Assembly (NCBI GenBank): GCA_963921935.1
Contig: OY998175.1
Coordinates: 307,667,484 to 307,731,483, forward strand
DNA length: 64,000 bases
Reading direction: 5' to 3'
From: Galeruca laticollis
Taxonomy: Eukaryota > Arthropoda > Insecta > Coleoptera > Chrysomelidae
The translations under genes were made by a program, and so were the position numbers. Each line of letters begins with the position of its first letter. The stretch's first letter is position 1. Below, piece by piece: positions 31,001 through 41,124 of the stretch. A model generated the notes under the pieces. That model was not told where the DNA came from and did not search any database. It was given only the letters and a program-made list of their open reading frames with translations.

Positions 31001-33096
31001 TAATAATCTGAATATGTATCACTTTCTGATTTGCTTACTTTAGACATGTGCCCTAATTGTATGTACTCATCAATAAATTCACTATATAATTTTTTATAAG
31101 CATCATTGTTATTTAACCTGCGTTCAAGACTAAGAAATCGCTTTTTCGCTTCATACAGGGAGCTGCCTAACTTGTCAATACTCATTATTAATGGTAATTT
31201 AACTACGAACGCCCCATTATCATTACGCTTAAAATGCTTTTTAAAATGATTCTCACACGCAATTTCCTCTTCCGAGAGGATTCTAGGTAAAAATTCGGTT
31301 TGTTCCAATTCCCAAAATTTTCTCAAATCATTTTGGATTTGTTGTTCAACACTAAGGCCAAGATTACAGTGCAGGACCTTGTTTTTAACATTTTTACCCA
31401 GAGGCCCAGTAATAACCCAACCAAGATATGTTTCTTGTAAGAATGGAGCATTAGAACCTAAAGAAATTTTATCATTGCACATAATACTCCAAAATAAATC
31501 GGCACCTATTAACATGTCTACTTGCTGCGGCTTGAAAAAATAAGGATCCGCGAGCCTGCATTTTTCTGGAATTTTCCATGTATTAACACTTATTTGTGAC
31601 GCAGGTAATGCCCCTGTAATCTTGGATATTATAAAACAAGAAATTTGTGTAGAGAATGCATTGTTTTTTGAGTAAATTTTGGTATTACATTTATGACTTA
31701 TTTGTGAAATTGACCCATTGATTCCATTAAGTGACATATTTACATTTTGTTTTTCAAGCCCCAATTTGTTACAGGCTTGCTCAGATAAGAAGCTTGATTG
31801 TGATCCGCTGTCCAAAACTACTCTAATTGTTTGCCTTTTGTTGTACTTATCTAGAATGTCTACCTGTGCGGTAGAAAGCAACACTTCGCTTATAGCGCAA
31901 CTGGCAGAATTATTATTTGTTATGTTCGAGTTTTCGACACGTGAATCTACTTCATTACCTTGAGCATCAACATTACTATTTTTCAGTACATTATTTTCAA
32001 CATTGGTTGCCTTATTGATATGCAATAGAATACTATGTTTCGCGTGACATTTTTTACACGTTGGACGTCTGCAACTTTTATTAAAATGACCGGGTCTTAA
32101 GCAGTTTAAACATAACCGCAATGACATTATACTTTCTGCCCGTTTTTCAATAGGAATTTTAAGAAAACTGGGACAACTTTGAATATAATGTTCGCTTTTA
32201 CAAAACGTGCATTTTGGAGCTTTATAATCTGATTTATTATTTTCATTATCATCAGTACTTACTAACCCCCTTATACTTCTAGATTTTTCACTAATATTTT
32301 CCACCTTATTTTGCTCCAAATTATCCAAAAGTTGAGCCTTTGACTCTAAAAATGATTTTAGATCGTTTAACTTTGGAAAATTTTCACACTTTGCCTTATA
32401 CGATTCCCATTCCCTGTTGGTTCCTTTATCCAACTTTGTACCAATTAAATGAACCATAGGCACATCCCACTCATCGGTAGCTAGCCCAATTTGGTTTAGT
32501 GCCCTTAAGTTCTTTGTTAATTCATTTAATATGCCGCGAATTCCTATTGCAGATTCTTTTCCCATAACCTCGATATTATAAATTTTTTTTATATGATTAC
32601 TTATCAACATTTTATCATTATTATAACGTTTGTTTAACAATTCCCATGCGATTTTATAATTACTTGATGAGAATTCAATCGTGGAAATCAGTTGAGCCGG
32701 TTCGTTCCTCAGCGACGCCCTTAAATAATGAAACCTTTGTATATCGGAAATGGACTCGTTAACATTTATTAGCGATTCGAAAACGTCTCTAAACTCGAGC
32801 CAATTCTCTACAGAACCGTTGAATGTTGGTAAATTAATATCCGGTAATTTTACGTTTTTTAATACATCAAACGATCCACAATGTTTCCGCGAACATTCAG
32901 AACCGTTGTGACTTGCATTATCTGATGAGTTGGAGTTAATTGAAGCATTGTCATTGATATACTTTTTGGCTGACGCCACTACACTATAATACCTGTTTTC
33001 AAAATCAGTTTGCTCTTTATATTCCATAACTAAATTATTTTCTTCGGTTAATATTTCAATACGTTCCTGAATTTCTGTAAATTTCTGCAATAACAT
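28033..33096 (-). CDS. BEL/Pao-2 Gag-Pol polyprotein
   Basis: 1687 residues from the ATG at 33096. Gag DUF1759 region about 75-250 (LPDINLPTFNGSVENWLEFR); knuckles CTFCKSEHYIQSC, CLNCLRPGHFNKSC and CKKCHAKH about 295-350; aspartic protease VVLDSGSQSSF near 430 (normal DSG); RT with CYVDDLLTG near 837; RNase H-like CFSDSSEKAYG near 1015; integrase HHCC 1327-1360; core VDYAG, FSDNGSNF and FGGLWEAGVK about 1384-1505 (D, D, E present); DUF5641 about 1590-1683. The frame is open above 33096 for some 35 codons, and a gag-like ATG near 33226 is one base out of frame, so the true N-terminus may carry a frameshift. The rest looks intact. Confidence 0.92.
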   Translation of the reverse strand: MLLQKFTEIQERIEILTEENNLVMEYKEQTDFENRYYSVVASAKKYINDNASINSNSSDNASHNGSECSRKHCGSFDVLKNVKLPDINLPTFNGSVENWLEFRDVFESLINVNESISDIQRFHYLRASLRNEPAQLISTIEFSSSNYKIAWELLNKRYNNDKMLISNHIKKIYNIEVMGKESAIGIRGILNELTKNLRALNQIGLATDEWDVPMVHLIGTKLDKGTNREWESYKAKCENFPKLNDLKSFLESKAQLLDNLEQNKVENISEKSRSIRGLVSTDDNENNKSDYKAPKCTFCKSEHYIQSCPSFLKIPIEKRAESIMSLRLCLNCLRPGHFNKSCRRPTCKKCHAKHSILLHINKATNVENNVLKNSNVDAQGNEVDSRVENSNITNNNSASCAISEVLLSTAQVDILDKYNKRQTIRVVLDSGSQSSFLSEQACNKLGLEKQNVNMSLNGINGSISQISHKCNTKIYSKNNAFSTQISCFIISKITGALPASQISVNTWKIPEKCRLADPYFFKPQQVDMLIGADLFWSIMCNDKISLGSNAPFLQETYLGWVITGPLGKNVKNKVLHCNLGLSVEQQIQNDLRKFWELEQTEFLPRILSEEEIACENHFKKHFKRNDNGAFVVKLPLIMSIDKLGSSLYEAKKRFLSLERRLNNNDAYKKLYSEFIDEYIQLGHMSKVSKSESDTYSDYYMSHHGVYREDAITTSLRVVFDASLPSCTGFSLNNILMVGPTIQQDLFSILIRFRQHSIVIAADCTKMYRSVLVEPEDRHLQKILWRFSDNEPIDTYELNTLTYGTAPASFLAIRCLFEIANNVQTEYPDIADIIKNDCYVDDLLTGADSVQEARRLTELVFNVLKEGCFFLRKFVSNNPSILDCIPENDPLAKIIEFGETDGKKTLGLIWCPSQDKLMFNVKNFPNVKQVTKRIILSNSSKIFDPLGLVSPCIITVKMLLQNLWLEKLSWDDQVPNHIACEWLKFRLEAKYLNELKIERHVICENAKNIEMHCFSDSSEKAYGSCIYLKSIDNKNEAFVYLLASKAKVAPLQSVTLPRLELCGALVAAKLAEKVSRALRLAVTKRYFWTDSTIVLGWIKTPPNKLKSFVGNRVSEIQNSTNHDYWRHVPSELNPADYLSRGVKCSEIRNLDIWWYGPQFLHSDESKWPKNICQTNDLPDVRKSKTACNTGVITCKENYVIDRFSNLIKLKRIVAWMRRFIYNCKSAKNKRKYGPISKGESDESFNLLLRHVQQSSFQTEMYQIKANKLKSCKLLSLNPFIDQYGFLRVGGRLVNAKFEFEKKHPLVLPQNHRLTKLIITNEHIKLYHCGPQHLLASIREKYWPISGRTLTKQIVRNCIKCSRYNPKVLTPIMGNLPEQRLTPKHPFDVVGVDYAGPFQIKDRMGRGAKLSESYVALYVCFLTKAVHLELVTSLSTESFISSLRRFAARRGKPSTIFSDNGSNFLGAHTELKELGCFIRDNDAMLSNELNNEEVDWHFIPPHSPHFGGLWEAGVKTMKSHLKRVVTNTPLTFEQFYTLLSEVEAIMNSRPLSTLSSSPNDFTPLTPAHFLIGRQISPIASIDVRSLPINRLSLYQHLQQMKQHIWARWSKEYISELQQRSKWKQNCHNLKVGEIVLIKDDNMPPMKWKMGKVLEVFVGKDNVARVALLKTELGTIKRSFSKICPLPINC

Positions 33097-33570
33097 ACCC
33101 TCTATACTACTTAACCGATTTTCTAAATCAATTAAAACATCTTTCGATACCTCTTTATCTTTAATATTTTCGTCAATAAACTTACTGAAATTAGTTAAAC
33201 TGGCTTTGCCTCTTCAATGCATCCATTTTTCTTAGATTTATAGTTAATAAAATATAAGTACTACAGATAAAAAACTATAAATTTTCAATACACTTTCGGA
33301 TGTGAAGCGACAACAAATGTATTTGTAAACAGGAATAAATGAATATAAAATAATTAGGTAAAACAGAAAGGGTACTCACTCAACTTCTAATATTTTTTAT
33401 CTCTAACCCTGTATTCTATCTTACTTCAGCGTTTTTCACTATGGCAACAACAATTGAACAAGCCTGGACTCTTGACCTTGAATTGTGTGAACGCCGGTAT
33501 GCGATATTTTTATTCACTGTTATTACTTGTTTTAACTAACTTCACTTTTACTTTTTATCTAGCCGTTCAT

Positions 33571-33588
33571 ATTTGACTCAAAGGACCA
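33571..33588 (-). other. BEL/Pao-2 primer-binding site (candidate)
   Basis: The minus strand reads TGGTCCTTTGAGTCAAAT with no gap from the 5' LTR end. It shares TGGTCCTT with the other BEL element. Confidence 0.6.
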
Positions 33589-33823
33589 TGTTCGAGATTA
33601 TACTTGCACTACTAAACTATTCTTCTAAAATTAAATTAAAATTTAAAATATTTGAAGAATGAAAATAAAACATGTGAGTGCTTCTAACGTTTATTCATCT
33701 CTATCTCCCTCTCCGCTACACCTTGCCGGCCTAGCGACCAGCTCGTAAAAGGCGACGTTGTCGCTTTTACAAATAAGTAAATACTTACAATAAAAATAAA
33801 TAAAAATGTATTGAGCGCAAACA
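33589..33823 (-). repeat. BEL/Pao-2 5' LTR
   Basis: 235 bp, partner of 27727-27961, with TATAG directly outside. Confidence 0.93.
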
Positions 33824-33828
33824 TATAG

Positions 33829-35000
33829 TAAGCTTAACTTTTTCTATTAATGCACTTGTTGCTATTGATGAAGAAGAACTTGGTTCTTGTGATTTAGAAG
33901 CACCTGCCCTTTCTGATGTAGAAGGCCCGGTTACTTCGACATCTAAGTCTATTTGTGACTCTTCTACTGCTTGTTCACAGTCCTCTGGGTCTCTTCGTTC
34001 AAGAGGTTTATATGTAGTGAGCGAAGGAGAAAACATCCAATCATCGAAAATTTCAGCATTTAGGGGAACTATTCCTGCTTTTGAAATGCATTTATGGCGT
34101 TTGCCGGTGTTGCAGGTTTCAAATAGGCATTTTTGAAAAGACCAGTAACCTGAAAATGTGTTATCATTCTCCCCGGATTTTGTTTTGGCTATAATTGTAT
34201 CTCTTGGCTATAGTAGGCGTGTAAAGGGCCGAAGAAACCAATATCAAGTGGCTGCAGACGGTGAGTGCAGTGCGCAGGAAAGCAAAATAAAACAATTCCA
34301 TTATTTTTGGCTATTTGAAGAACATCTAAATTCTTATGGCTCGAATGGCCGTCCAGTCAAAGAAGCACTTTGTTTTCAGTAGAGGCCTTGGTATAGCGTG
34401 AGAAATGTTGAAGGCATTTTACAAAGATTTCGCTATTCATCCAACCGTTCTCCTGACAAAATGCTTTGCTTCCAGGTGGAGAATTATCCATTAGTTCATT
34501 CTTGAATCGTTTCCTACAGAAAATGAAAACTGGTGGCACATAAGTTCCTATGCTATTCATACAACAAACAACAGTAAAGTACTGTCCACATTCCGCACTA
34601 CTATGAGTCCCTACCTGCTTTCAGCCGCGAGTATCAAAGATTTTTTGCGGTCTATTTTATACGGTACTTGGGCCAGATTCATCAACATTATAAATGTTTT
34701 CTGGGGGAAAACTTATACTGATCAATAATTGCAGATAATGCAGTAAAATACGAACTCATGTTGTTCCTATTAAATGCCTGTGCTCGTGCATACGAAGTAT
34801 TCTCCGGAATTCTCAAAGAAATTCTAGGATTCCTCTTCAGGAATCCGCTGACCCATTTTTTGCCGGCCATTTGAGTTTCCTTATTGAAGTCGTACTTCAT
34901 TTTGTTTTTCTCGGCAATTTGGAAAACCAATCTTTCCAGATCTTTCATTGTTAACCCGAAAAATCTGGTTTCCATTTAAATGATTTGTTGCATTAATTCT
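33829..35000 (-). pseudogene. pogo-like transposase DDE domain, broken
   Basis: Minus strand from about 35000: EEELMQQII, a TAA, then METRFFGLTMKDLERLVFQI, KKWVSGFLKRNP (second DNA-binding part), NVDESG (first Asp), two stops, then VCCMNSIGTYVPPVFIFCRK, WLDGHSSHKNLDVL (second Asp) and FPAHCTHRLQPLDIGFFGPL (third Asp). The three-Asp pattern is that of pogo/Tigger transposases. At least three in-frame stops and later shifts make it a pseudogene even without its insertions. The Ser-rich tail ends at the BEL insertion. Confidence 0.85.
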
Positions 35001-35005
35001 TCCTC

Positions 35006-35008
<3 letters not shown>

Positions 35009-35094
<86 letters not shown>
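35009..35094. repeat. (ATA)n microsatellite, left edge of LINE stack
   Basis: About 28 uninterrupted triplets. It forms the 5' flank of the first R4-like LINE. Asn- and Ile-runs read from it are artefacts. Confidence 0.95.
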
Positions 35095-35095
<1 letters not shown>

Positions 35096-38000
35096 CAATT
35101 CCTGCTCGCACCTCCACGTCGGTAGCCCCGGTAACCATCTCTGGAGATTCAAGATCGGGTAACCAACCCCGGTGGCGGATCTACAGCAGATGGGCTAACG
35201 CGAGAGGGAGAACAACGAGGAGTCAACCTTCTTAAAAATCACCTGGCTGTAGGTATAAAAAGCACAAAACCCATGACAATGGAGAAAAATAGGAAATTAG
35301 GAAAAGGGCCGCTGCCTGAGGAGCGTCAGGGCACGTCTGGAGCCGATGCTGGGCGTGACAGCATGCGAACCATCGGAAATAGAAGTCGTGAGAGTCAAGA
35401 TTCTATTAGAAGTACTCACCCCACTACAACTCTATCAAGTGAACATGAATGTCACCTCATCGAGGAATCTCAAAGAGGACATCATAATTCTGAACATCTG
35501 ACCATTCAAGCTGGCAATCAGATTAATGATCAAAAGAAAAATTGGTCAAAAGCTGAGTATTCTGAAATAATATGGTGCTACTACTACACACAACAGACGC
35601 AGAACGCGAGCGAGAAAGAAACCTACAGGATATGGAGACAGAGGAACCCTGGTACAAGGCTTAACATTGACTCCAAAAAGTTAGCAAATCAACGTAGGTA
35701 TATTTTGAACAACAGAAAGTTAACCCAAGTAGATCTGGATAAAATCAAAGCTAACGTATTGAAGAACATCGAAGACGAAAAGATCACTGAAGGAAATCAT
35801 ATCGAAAGCCAAATTGCAACCAATCAAGATTGCCTAGAAGATGCTTTACAACAGGAAAATGTAGAAACACTATCACATATACCACTGGATCAGCATGAAC
35901 AACAATTTGAAGTAGAGGAATTAATAGCACTTAAATCTCAACTAGAAATCGAAGTGCAGATATGCAAAACATTATCATTGCAGGATAGACAAAAAATGCC
36001 CAAAATAAAAGAGAATGGAAAATTCAAACAATTAATAGTGAAAATTAACAAGGCTATACAAATGATTTTGGATGAACAACCTGACTCTGATATGACCGGA
36101 ATTAATCATATTATATACGCCACATCCACAGTTGTGGCCCGAATATTGGGCATCAGAAATCCTAAAAACGGTAGTGGTAAAGACAAAGAACCAAAATGGA
36201 AAAAAAGAATTCGTCAGAAAATTGAAAAACTTCGACAACATCTTTCGCTCCTACTTGAGAAAAATGAACAACTTAAAAGGAAAACTAGAGAAAAATTGAA
36301 CTGGGTGAAAAAGAACTATGGAATTAAAAACGGAAAAGATGTAGAAAGAGTAACTGAAGTTCTTAAGCAAAAAATATTGTCGTATAGTCAACGTCTGAGG
36401 AGATACACCAAACGAAACAATTTCTTCCATCACAATAGATTATTTAAAAATGATCCAAAACAATTCTATAGAAATATAGGAACAAAACAAGTTGAATGGA
36501 AGGGGTCACCAAATAAAGAAAAGTTACAGGACTTTTGGGGCAAGCTATGGGAAACAAAGGTTTGTCATAATAAGAACGCATACTGGATAAAACGAGAAGA
36601 AACTCGCACAAAAAAGATTCCTTTTATGCAATTTCAAACTGTTACAAAGGAAGACATATATGACACGCTGAAAACTGCCGCAAATTGGAAGGCTGGTGGG
36701 CCTGATAAAATAACTAACTTCTGGTTGAAGAAACTGACAGCCCTACACGAAGTATTAGCGCACCAAACTAATGTAATTATTAGTAACCCACAACAAGCAC
36801 CGGAATGGTTGACCACAGGCGTAACATTTCTCTTGCCAAAAAACTCAGACACGACTAACCCAAAGAACTACAGACCGATCACCTGCCTTTCAGTTATTTA
36901 TAAGATGATTACTGCGGTCATATCACGAAAAATTTACCAACACCTAGTCAGTAATAATCTCTTTCCGGAGGAACAAAAGGGATGCGCGAAAGGATCGTAT
37001 GGCTGTAAGGAATTGCTCCTCTTAAGCAAACTCATAACTGATGAATGCAAAGTCCGCAAAAAAAATTTATCTGTGGCCTGGATAGACTACAAAAAGGCCT
37101 TTGATAGCATTCCACATAGCTGGATAGAGCATACCTTGAAAATCTATCACTTAGACCCGGACATTGTGAATTTCTGTTGCAATATGATGAAGCAATGGCG
37201 AACCAAAGTACTGCTCACAACACCTGAAGAAACGATCCAAACTGATACAATCAAAATAAACAGAGGGATATTTCAAGGTGATTCGTTATCTCCATTGCTC
37301 TTCTGTATGAGTCTAATACCGCTGAGCCAAGAACTCAACAACTCGAAAAGGGGTTATACACCAACAAATTCAGAAATGATCTCTCATATGTTTCACATGG
37401 ACGACTTAAAATTATTCGCCAAAAGCAAAAATGATCTTGAGGGCTTATTAACAATAGTCCATGAATTTAGTAAAGACATTGAAATGGAATTTGGTTTAGA
37501 CAAATGTGCCTCAGCAACCTTCACTAGAGGAAAAATGACAGAGACTAGCAGCATAACAATTGATCAAAACCTTGAAATACAAAGCTTAGAACCCGGAAAG
37601 ACATATAAATATCTGGGAATGGACGAAAGAGTACAAATTGAACACAATCTTATTAAAGAAAAACTAAATAAAGAATACCTGCGAAGAATAAGAAAAATTT
37701 TACAAACGGAATTAACAGGAAAAAACAAACTTAGCGCAATAAGTGCTCTAGCTATACCCGTCTTAGAATATAGCTTTGGATTGGTAGAGTGGACCACCAG
37801 CGAAATAAAGAAAATAGATACAAAGTCCAGGAAACTATTAACGACAAATGGACTTCTTCACCCAAGAGCGGATGTGCACAGAATATATGTACCAAGACGC
37901 GAAGGTGGAAGGGGACTTAGAGACATCGAATCGGTGTACAATATGGCACATATAGCACTTTACAACTATATTTACACAAAGAACAACAAGATAGTTGAAA

Positions 38001-38988
38001 TGATAAGGACCCTCCAGAAACAAATTCAGCCAACTAAAACAATAGAATACAAAGTCCAACGTATTAAAGAGGAGCTGAATATAACACATGAGCAACAAAA
38101 CACAACGAACCTCCAAAAAAACATAATAAAAACAAGAATATTCGAAAAACTGAAAGAAACATGGACCAGAAAACTCCTTCACGGACAATTTCCCCAAAGC
38201 CTACAAAAGTCAAATATCAACACAAAAGGAAGTTTAGACTGGCTGAGGAAGGGAACACTGAAAGGTGAGACTGAAGCTCTTATAACTGCAGCACAGGACC
38301 AAGCCATAAGAACTCGCTACTATGAAAAACATATTCTCAAATTGAATACAGACAGTAAATGTCGATTATGTAATGAGGGTGAAGAACATATTACCCACAT
38401 AATATCAGGATGCCCAGAACTGGCAAAACGAGAGTATCTAGAGAGGCACAATAACATCTGCAGGTATCTGCACTGGAAGATCTGTAATAACTTTGGAATA
38501 GAATGTGACACAAAATGGTACAACCACAAACCACAAGATGTTATTAGTAAAGACGGCGTTACAATACTCTATGATCAACAAATTCAAACTGATAGAACAA
38601 TACCTGCGAACAAGCCAGACATCGTGATAAGAAACAACAACGACTCTGTATGCAAAGTAATAGACGTAGCTGTACCATGCGACAATAATACAGTCTCAAA
38701 GGAAGCCGAGAAATTGCTTAAGTACAAAAACTTAGCTATTGAAATTTCAAGAATGTGGCACACAAAAGTAGAAGTAATTCCAGTAGTGATAGGAGCTCTC
38801 GGGACGATAACGACCAACCATGTGAAGTACATTTCAATGATACCAGGAGAACCAGATGCAGCAGTCTTACAGCAAACTGCTTTAAACGGAACAGCACATA
38901 TTATACGGAAAGTATTATAAACCTCAGATGTCGGGAGGACAATTGGTTTATATACATTAGACCCAGCAAATGAGCTGTGTTATACTGG

Positions 38989-38990
<2 letters not shown>
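35095..38990 (+). mobile_element. R4/Dong-like LINE A, full length
   Basis: Non-LTR element of about 3.9 kb with AAT repeats at both edges. A 5' UTR (35095-35272), one ORF and a 70-base 3' UTR. A restriction-like endonuclease at the C-terminus and AAT target repeats agree with the R4 clade, whose member Dong from Bombyx is known in TAA repeats. No poly-A tail, as expected for this group. Confidence 0.8.
35273..38920 (+). CDS. R4/Dong-like LINE A ORF (RT and REL endonuclease)
   Basis: 1215 residues from an ATG. The N-terminus, about residues 90-150, has NWSKAEYSEIIWCYYYT and KLANQRRYILNN, perhaps a Myb-like DNA-binding fold. RT blocks: AWIDYKKAFDSIPHSW near 601, GIFQGDSLSPLLF near 664 and FHMDDLKLFA near 707; the MDD-LKL form is usual for this clade. 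The C-terminus has a CCHC finger (CRLCNEGEEHITHIISGC near 1030), KPDIVIRN near 1113 and VIDVAVP near 1131, giving the PD-(D/E)xK nuclease with D and D in place. It nicks target DNA and copies its RNA at the nick. No stop or shift is seen, so it may be functional. Confidence 0.88.
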   Translation: MTMEKNRKLGKGPLPEERQGTSGADAGRDSMRTIGNRSRESQDSIRSTHPTTTLSSEHECHLIEESQRGHHNSEHLTIQAGNQINDQKKNWSKAEYSEIIWCYYYTQQTQNASEKETYRIWRQRNPGTRLNIDSKKLANQRRYILNNRKLTQVDLDKIKANVLKNIEDEKITEGNHIESQIATNQDCLEDALQQENVETLSHIPLDQHEQQFEVEELIALKSQLEIEVQICKTLSLQDRQKMPKIKENGKFKQLIVKINKAIQMILDEQPDSDMTGINHIIYATSTVVARILGIRNPKNGSGKDKEPKWKKRIRQKIEKLRQHLSLLLEKNEQLKRKTREKLNWVKKNYGIKNGKDVERVTEVLKQKILSYSQRLRRYTKRNNFFHHNRLFKNDPKQFYRNIGTKQVEWKGSPNKEKLQDFWGKLWETKVCHNKNAYWIKREETRTKKIPFMQFQTVTKEDIYDTLKTAANWKAGGPDKITNFWLKKLTALHEVLAHQTNVIISNPQQAPEWLTTGVTFLLPKNSDTTNPKNYRPITCLSVIYKMITAVISRKIYQHLVSNNLFPEEQKGCAKGSYGCKELLLLSKLITDECKVRKKNLSVAWIDYKKAFDSIPHSWIEHTLKIYHLDPDIVNFCCNMMKQWRTKVLLTTPEETIQTDTIKINRGIFQGDSLSPLLFCMSLIPLSQELNNSKRGYTPTNSEMISHMFHMDDLKLFAKSKNDLEGLLTIVHEFSKDIEMEFGLDKCASATFTRGKMTETSSITIDQNLEIQSLEPGKTYKYLGMDERVQIEHNLIKEKLNKEYLRRIRKILQTELTGKNKLSAISALAIPVLEYSFGLVEWTTSEIKKIDTKSRKLLTTNGLLHPRADVHRIYVPRREGGRGLRDIESVYNMAHIALYNYIYTKNNKIVEMIRTLQKQIQPTKTIEYKVQRIKEELNITHEQQNTTNLQKNIIKTRIFEKLKETWTRKLLHGQFPQSLQKSNINTKGSLDWLRKGTLKGETEALITAAQDQAIRTRYYEKHILKLNTDSKCRLCNEGEEHITHIISGCPELAKREYLERHNNICRYLHWKICNNFGIECDTKWYNHKPQDVISKDGVTILYDQQIQTDRTIPANKPDIVIRNNNDSVCKVIDVAVPCDNNTVSKEAEKLLKYKNLAIEISRMWHTKVEVIPVVIGALGTITTNHVKYISMIPGEPDAAVLQQTALNGTAHIIRKVL

Positions 38991-39051
<61 letters not shown>

Positions 39052-39052
39052 T
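38991..39052. repeat. (AAT)n microsatellite between LINE A and next copy
   Basis: About 20 triplets. It serves as 3' edge of LINE A and 5' edge of the next fragment. Confidence 0.95.
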
Positions 39053-39801
39053 TCCCAGAAACAGAAGGATTTATGTGTGCTATCCAGGACCAGGTAATCC
39101 CCACCAAAAATTATCTGAAATATATAGTAAAAGATCGAACCGCGATGGATGACAAATGCCGCAAATGTCTGTCTGACCCGGAGACAATCCAACATATCAC
39201 TGCAGGATGCCGGACACTTGCCCACACCCAATATCTTCATCGCCATAACTGTGTGGCTAAGATCATCCACCAGGGGCTGGCTCATAATCTTAACCTAATT
39301 GACACTGTCGCACCGTATTATCAGTACAACCCAGAGGCTGTGCTGGAAAATGAAAACCACCGTCTTTATTGGGATAGGAGCATTATTACGGACAGAACAA
39401 TACCCGCGAATAGACCGGACATTGTTTGGAGAGCCAAGCTGAAAAAGAAAACTTGGCTGATTGATATCGCCATTCCTAACAGTAACAACTTACAAAACAC
39501 AATGACGAATAAACTCACAAAGTATGCAGATCTGGCCTATGAAATAAAACAGGAATGGCGTCAAGAAAATGTTATTATAGTCCCACTTGTAATCTCATCC
39601 ACGGGGATTGTACCTAGAATGTTACCGGTCCACCTCAAATCACATGGACTGCACCCAAACATTATAACTACAATGCAGAAATCTGTCATCTTGTCTGCCT
39701 GCAATATAGTAAGGAAGGCCTTAAGTTTGCAATAGTGAGAGCCATCTTGCTGCCCGCCGATGGCCCTTGAAAAACCGCATATAAAGCGAGAACTGAGAGA
39801 C
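39053..39801 (+). pseudogene. R4-like LINE C, 5'-truncated 3' end
   Basis: Open frame through to a stop at 39735: FPETEGFMCAIQDQVIPTKN, then CRKCLSDPETIQHITAGC (CCHC), RPDIVWRAKLKKKTWLIDIA (nuclease D residues) and the C-terminal VILSACNIVRKALSLQ. It is a third R4-like family, about as distant from A as from B. Only the C-terminal fifth is present, fused directly to AAT repeats. Confidence 0.88.
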
Positions 39802-39838
39802 AATAATAATAATAATAATAATAATAGATAGATAGATA
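39802..39838. repeat. (AAT)n then (GATA)n
   Basis: Eight AAT units then three GATA units. The GATA part is the 3' tail of the next, minus-strand LINE. Confidence 0.9.
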
Positions 39839-40487
39839 TACGTTTATTGACAACATGTACATATGTATTATGTTTGAAGTCAGTCATCATGAAAGGAATA
39901 AAACAATATTTGAAACAATTAATAAAAGAAAAGTAACAATAATTTAAAACTGGGTTAAAGGTAATAAAACATCAACTAAAAAATAAAATTAACAACGGCG
40001 GTCTCTGGGCGCAAATTTTAAAAAATCTTCGATAGAATAAAAACAATGTTCCAATAAAAACATCTTAGCGAATTTACAAAATTCACGAAGACTCCTATTT
40101 TGGAGATCGAGACCTCTATAAAAACTATTAAAAACATTGTAATACTCAACATTTAGTTTATTCGCCTGGGTAGTCCTAAGCCTACAGAAAGGGGCCACAA
40201 GATCCACCGCATTCCTCGTGCCGTAGGTATGAATATTATAGTGCGAATTATAATTGGATCTATTTTTGTGAACCAATACTAATGTTTCATAAATGTACAG
40301 ACAAGGAACCGGTAAAATCCTGCACCCCCTAAACAGTGCAAAGCAGTGCGAACCATAAGGAGCATTCCCGACAATCCTCACGGCGGATTTCTGAAGAGCG
40401 AAAACTTTATAAGCCCCACTCGAGTTTCCCCAAAATCTAATGCCGTAAGTGAGAAGTGAGTGAATGGTGCCAAAATACACATAAATA
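39834..40487 (-). pseudogene. APE-type LINE, 5'-truncated
   Basis: The minus frame ends with YGIRFWGNSSGAYKVFALQK, AVRIVGNAPYGSHC, and LPVPCLYIYETLVLVHKNR, like the C-terminus of the ORF at 45351. Its AATAAA-like tail end GTCAATAAACGTATATC runs into GATA and AAT repeats. Only about 170 codons remain. Confidence 0.85.
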
Positions 40488-40510
40488 ATAATAATAATAA
40501 TAATAATAAT
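40488..40510. repeat. (AAT)n microsatellite
   Basis: About eight triplets between the minus-strand LINE fragment and the next R4-like copy. Confidence 0.9.
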
Positions 40511-41088
40511 AGTTGCCAAAGCATAGCTGAAACTAAATATCTAGAACGACACAACAAAGTTGCCACAGTAGTATACCTAGAAGTACTGAAAAAACTTAAC
40601 CTTGATCCACAAAACAACGAGCCATATTACAAATATAAGCCCCCTCCAGTTATCGAAAATCAGTATGTTAAGATCTACTGGGATAAAACTATCATGACGG
40701 ACGTAACAGTACGACACAACAGGCCGGACATCACAGTCATTAATAAACAATCCAAGCAAGCTCTGCTTATTGACATATCGATCCCAAATAATTCTAACAC
40801 AGAAAGCAAATACAATGAAAAACTAAGCAAATACGCCGAGCTAAGGACCGAAATAAAAGAATTGTGGAATCTTAAAGAAGTCAAGATCATTCCCAAGAAA
40901 CTAAGTACTTCCCTCAAAGACATTGATATTCCTGAGTCAACCTACCGATTAATGCAAAAATCTGTAATCCTGGATGCGACAAACATTGTTAGGTCATTTC
41001 TAGAATAGTGACACCCAACGAAAGTCTTGCTGTTGAGGCCGACTGTCGTTGAAACACGCCGGGTGTAAATCCGGTGACACAAAAAGGA
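40511..41088 (+). pseudogene. R4-like LINE B, truncated copy with 30-bp deletion
   Basis: Nearly identical to 44213-44818: I count about five single-base changes. It begins at KSIAETKYLERHN and keeps the nuclease RPDITVI and LLIDISIP. A 30-base in-frame deletion removes the stretch after VKIIP; direct repeats ATTCC flank the lost piece in the full copy. The 3' UTR is the same. Confidence 0.93.
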
Positions 41089-41089
41089 A

Positions 41090-41124
<35 letters not shown>
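41089..41124. repeat. (AAT)n microsatellite
   Basis: About eleven triplets, joining the truncated B copy to the full B copy head to tail. Confidence 0.93.

Larger units (their letters stand above)
27727..33823 (-). mobile_element. BEL/Pao retrotransposon, second copy (6.1 kb)
   Basis: Two 235-bp LTRs with no difference I could see, a 5-bp duplication TATAG (27722-27726 and 33824-33828), a primer site directly next to the 5' LTR, and one long pol ORF. It differs strongly from the BEL at 6068 in LTR length and sequence, so it is another family. It lies inside the pogo-like transposase. Recent insertion. Confidence 0.93.

Noticed and set aside
34980..35162. Frames with long Asn or Ile runs (also 38970-39285, 40378-40519, 41942-41205 region)
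   Set aside because: They are translations of AAT microsatellites and carry no protein signal.
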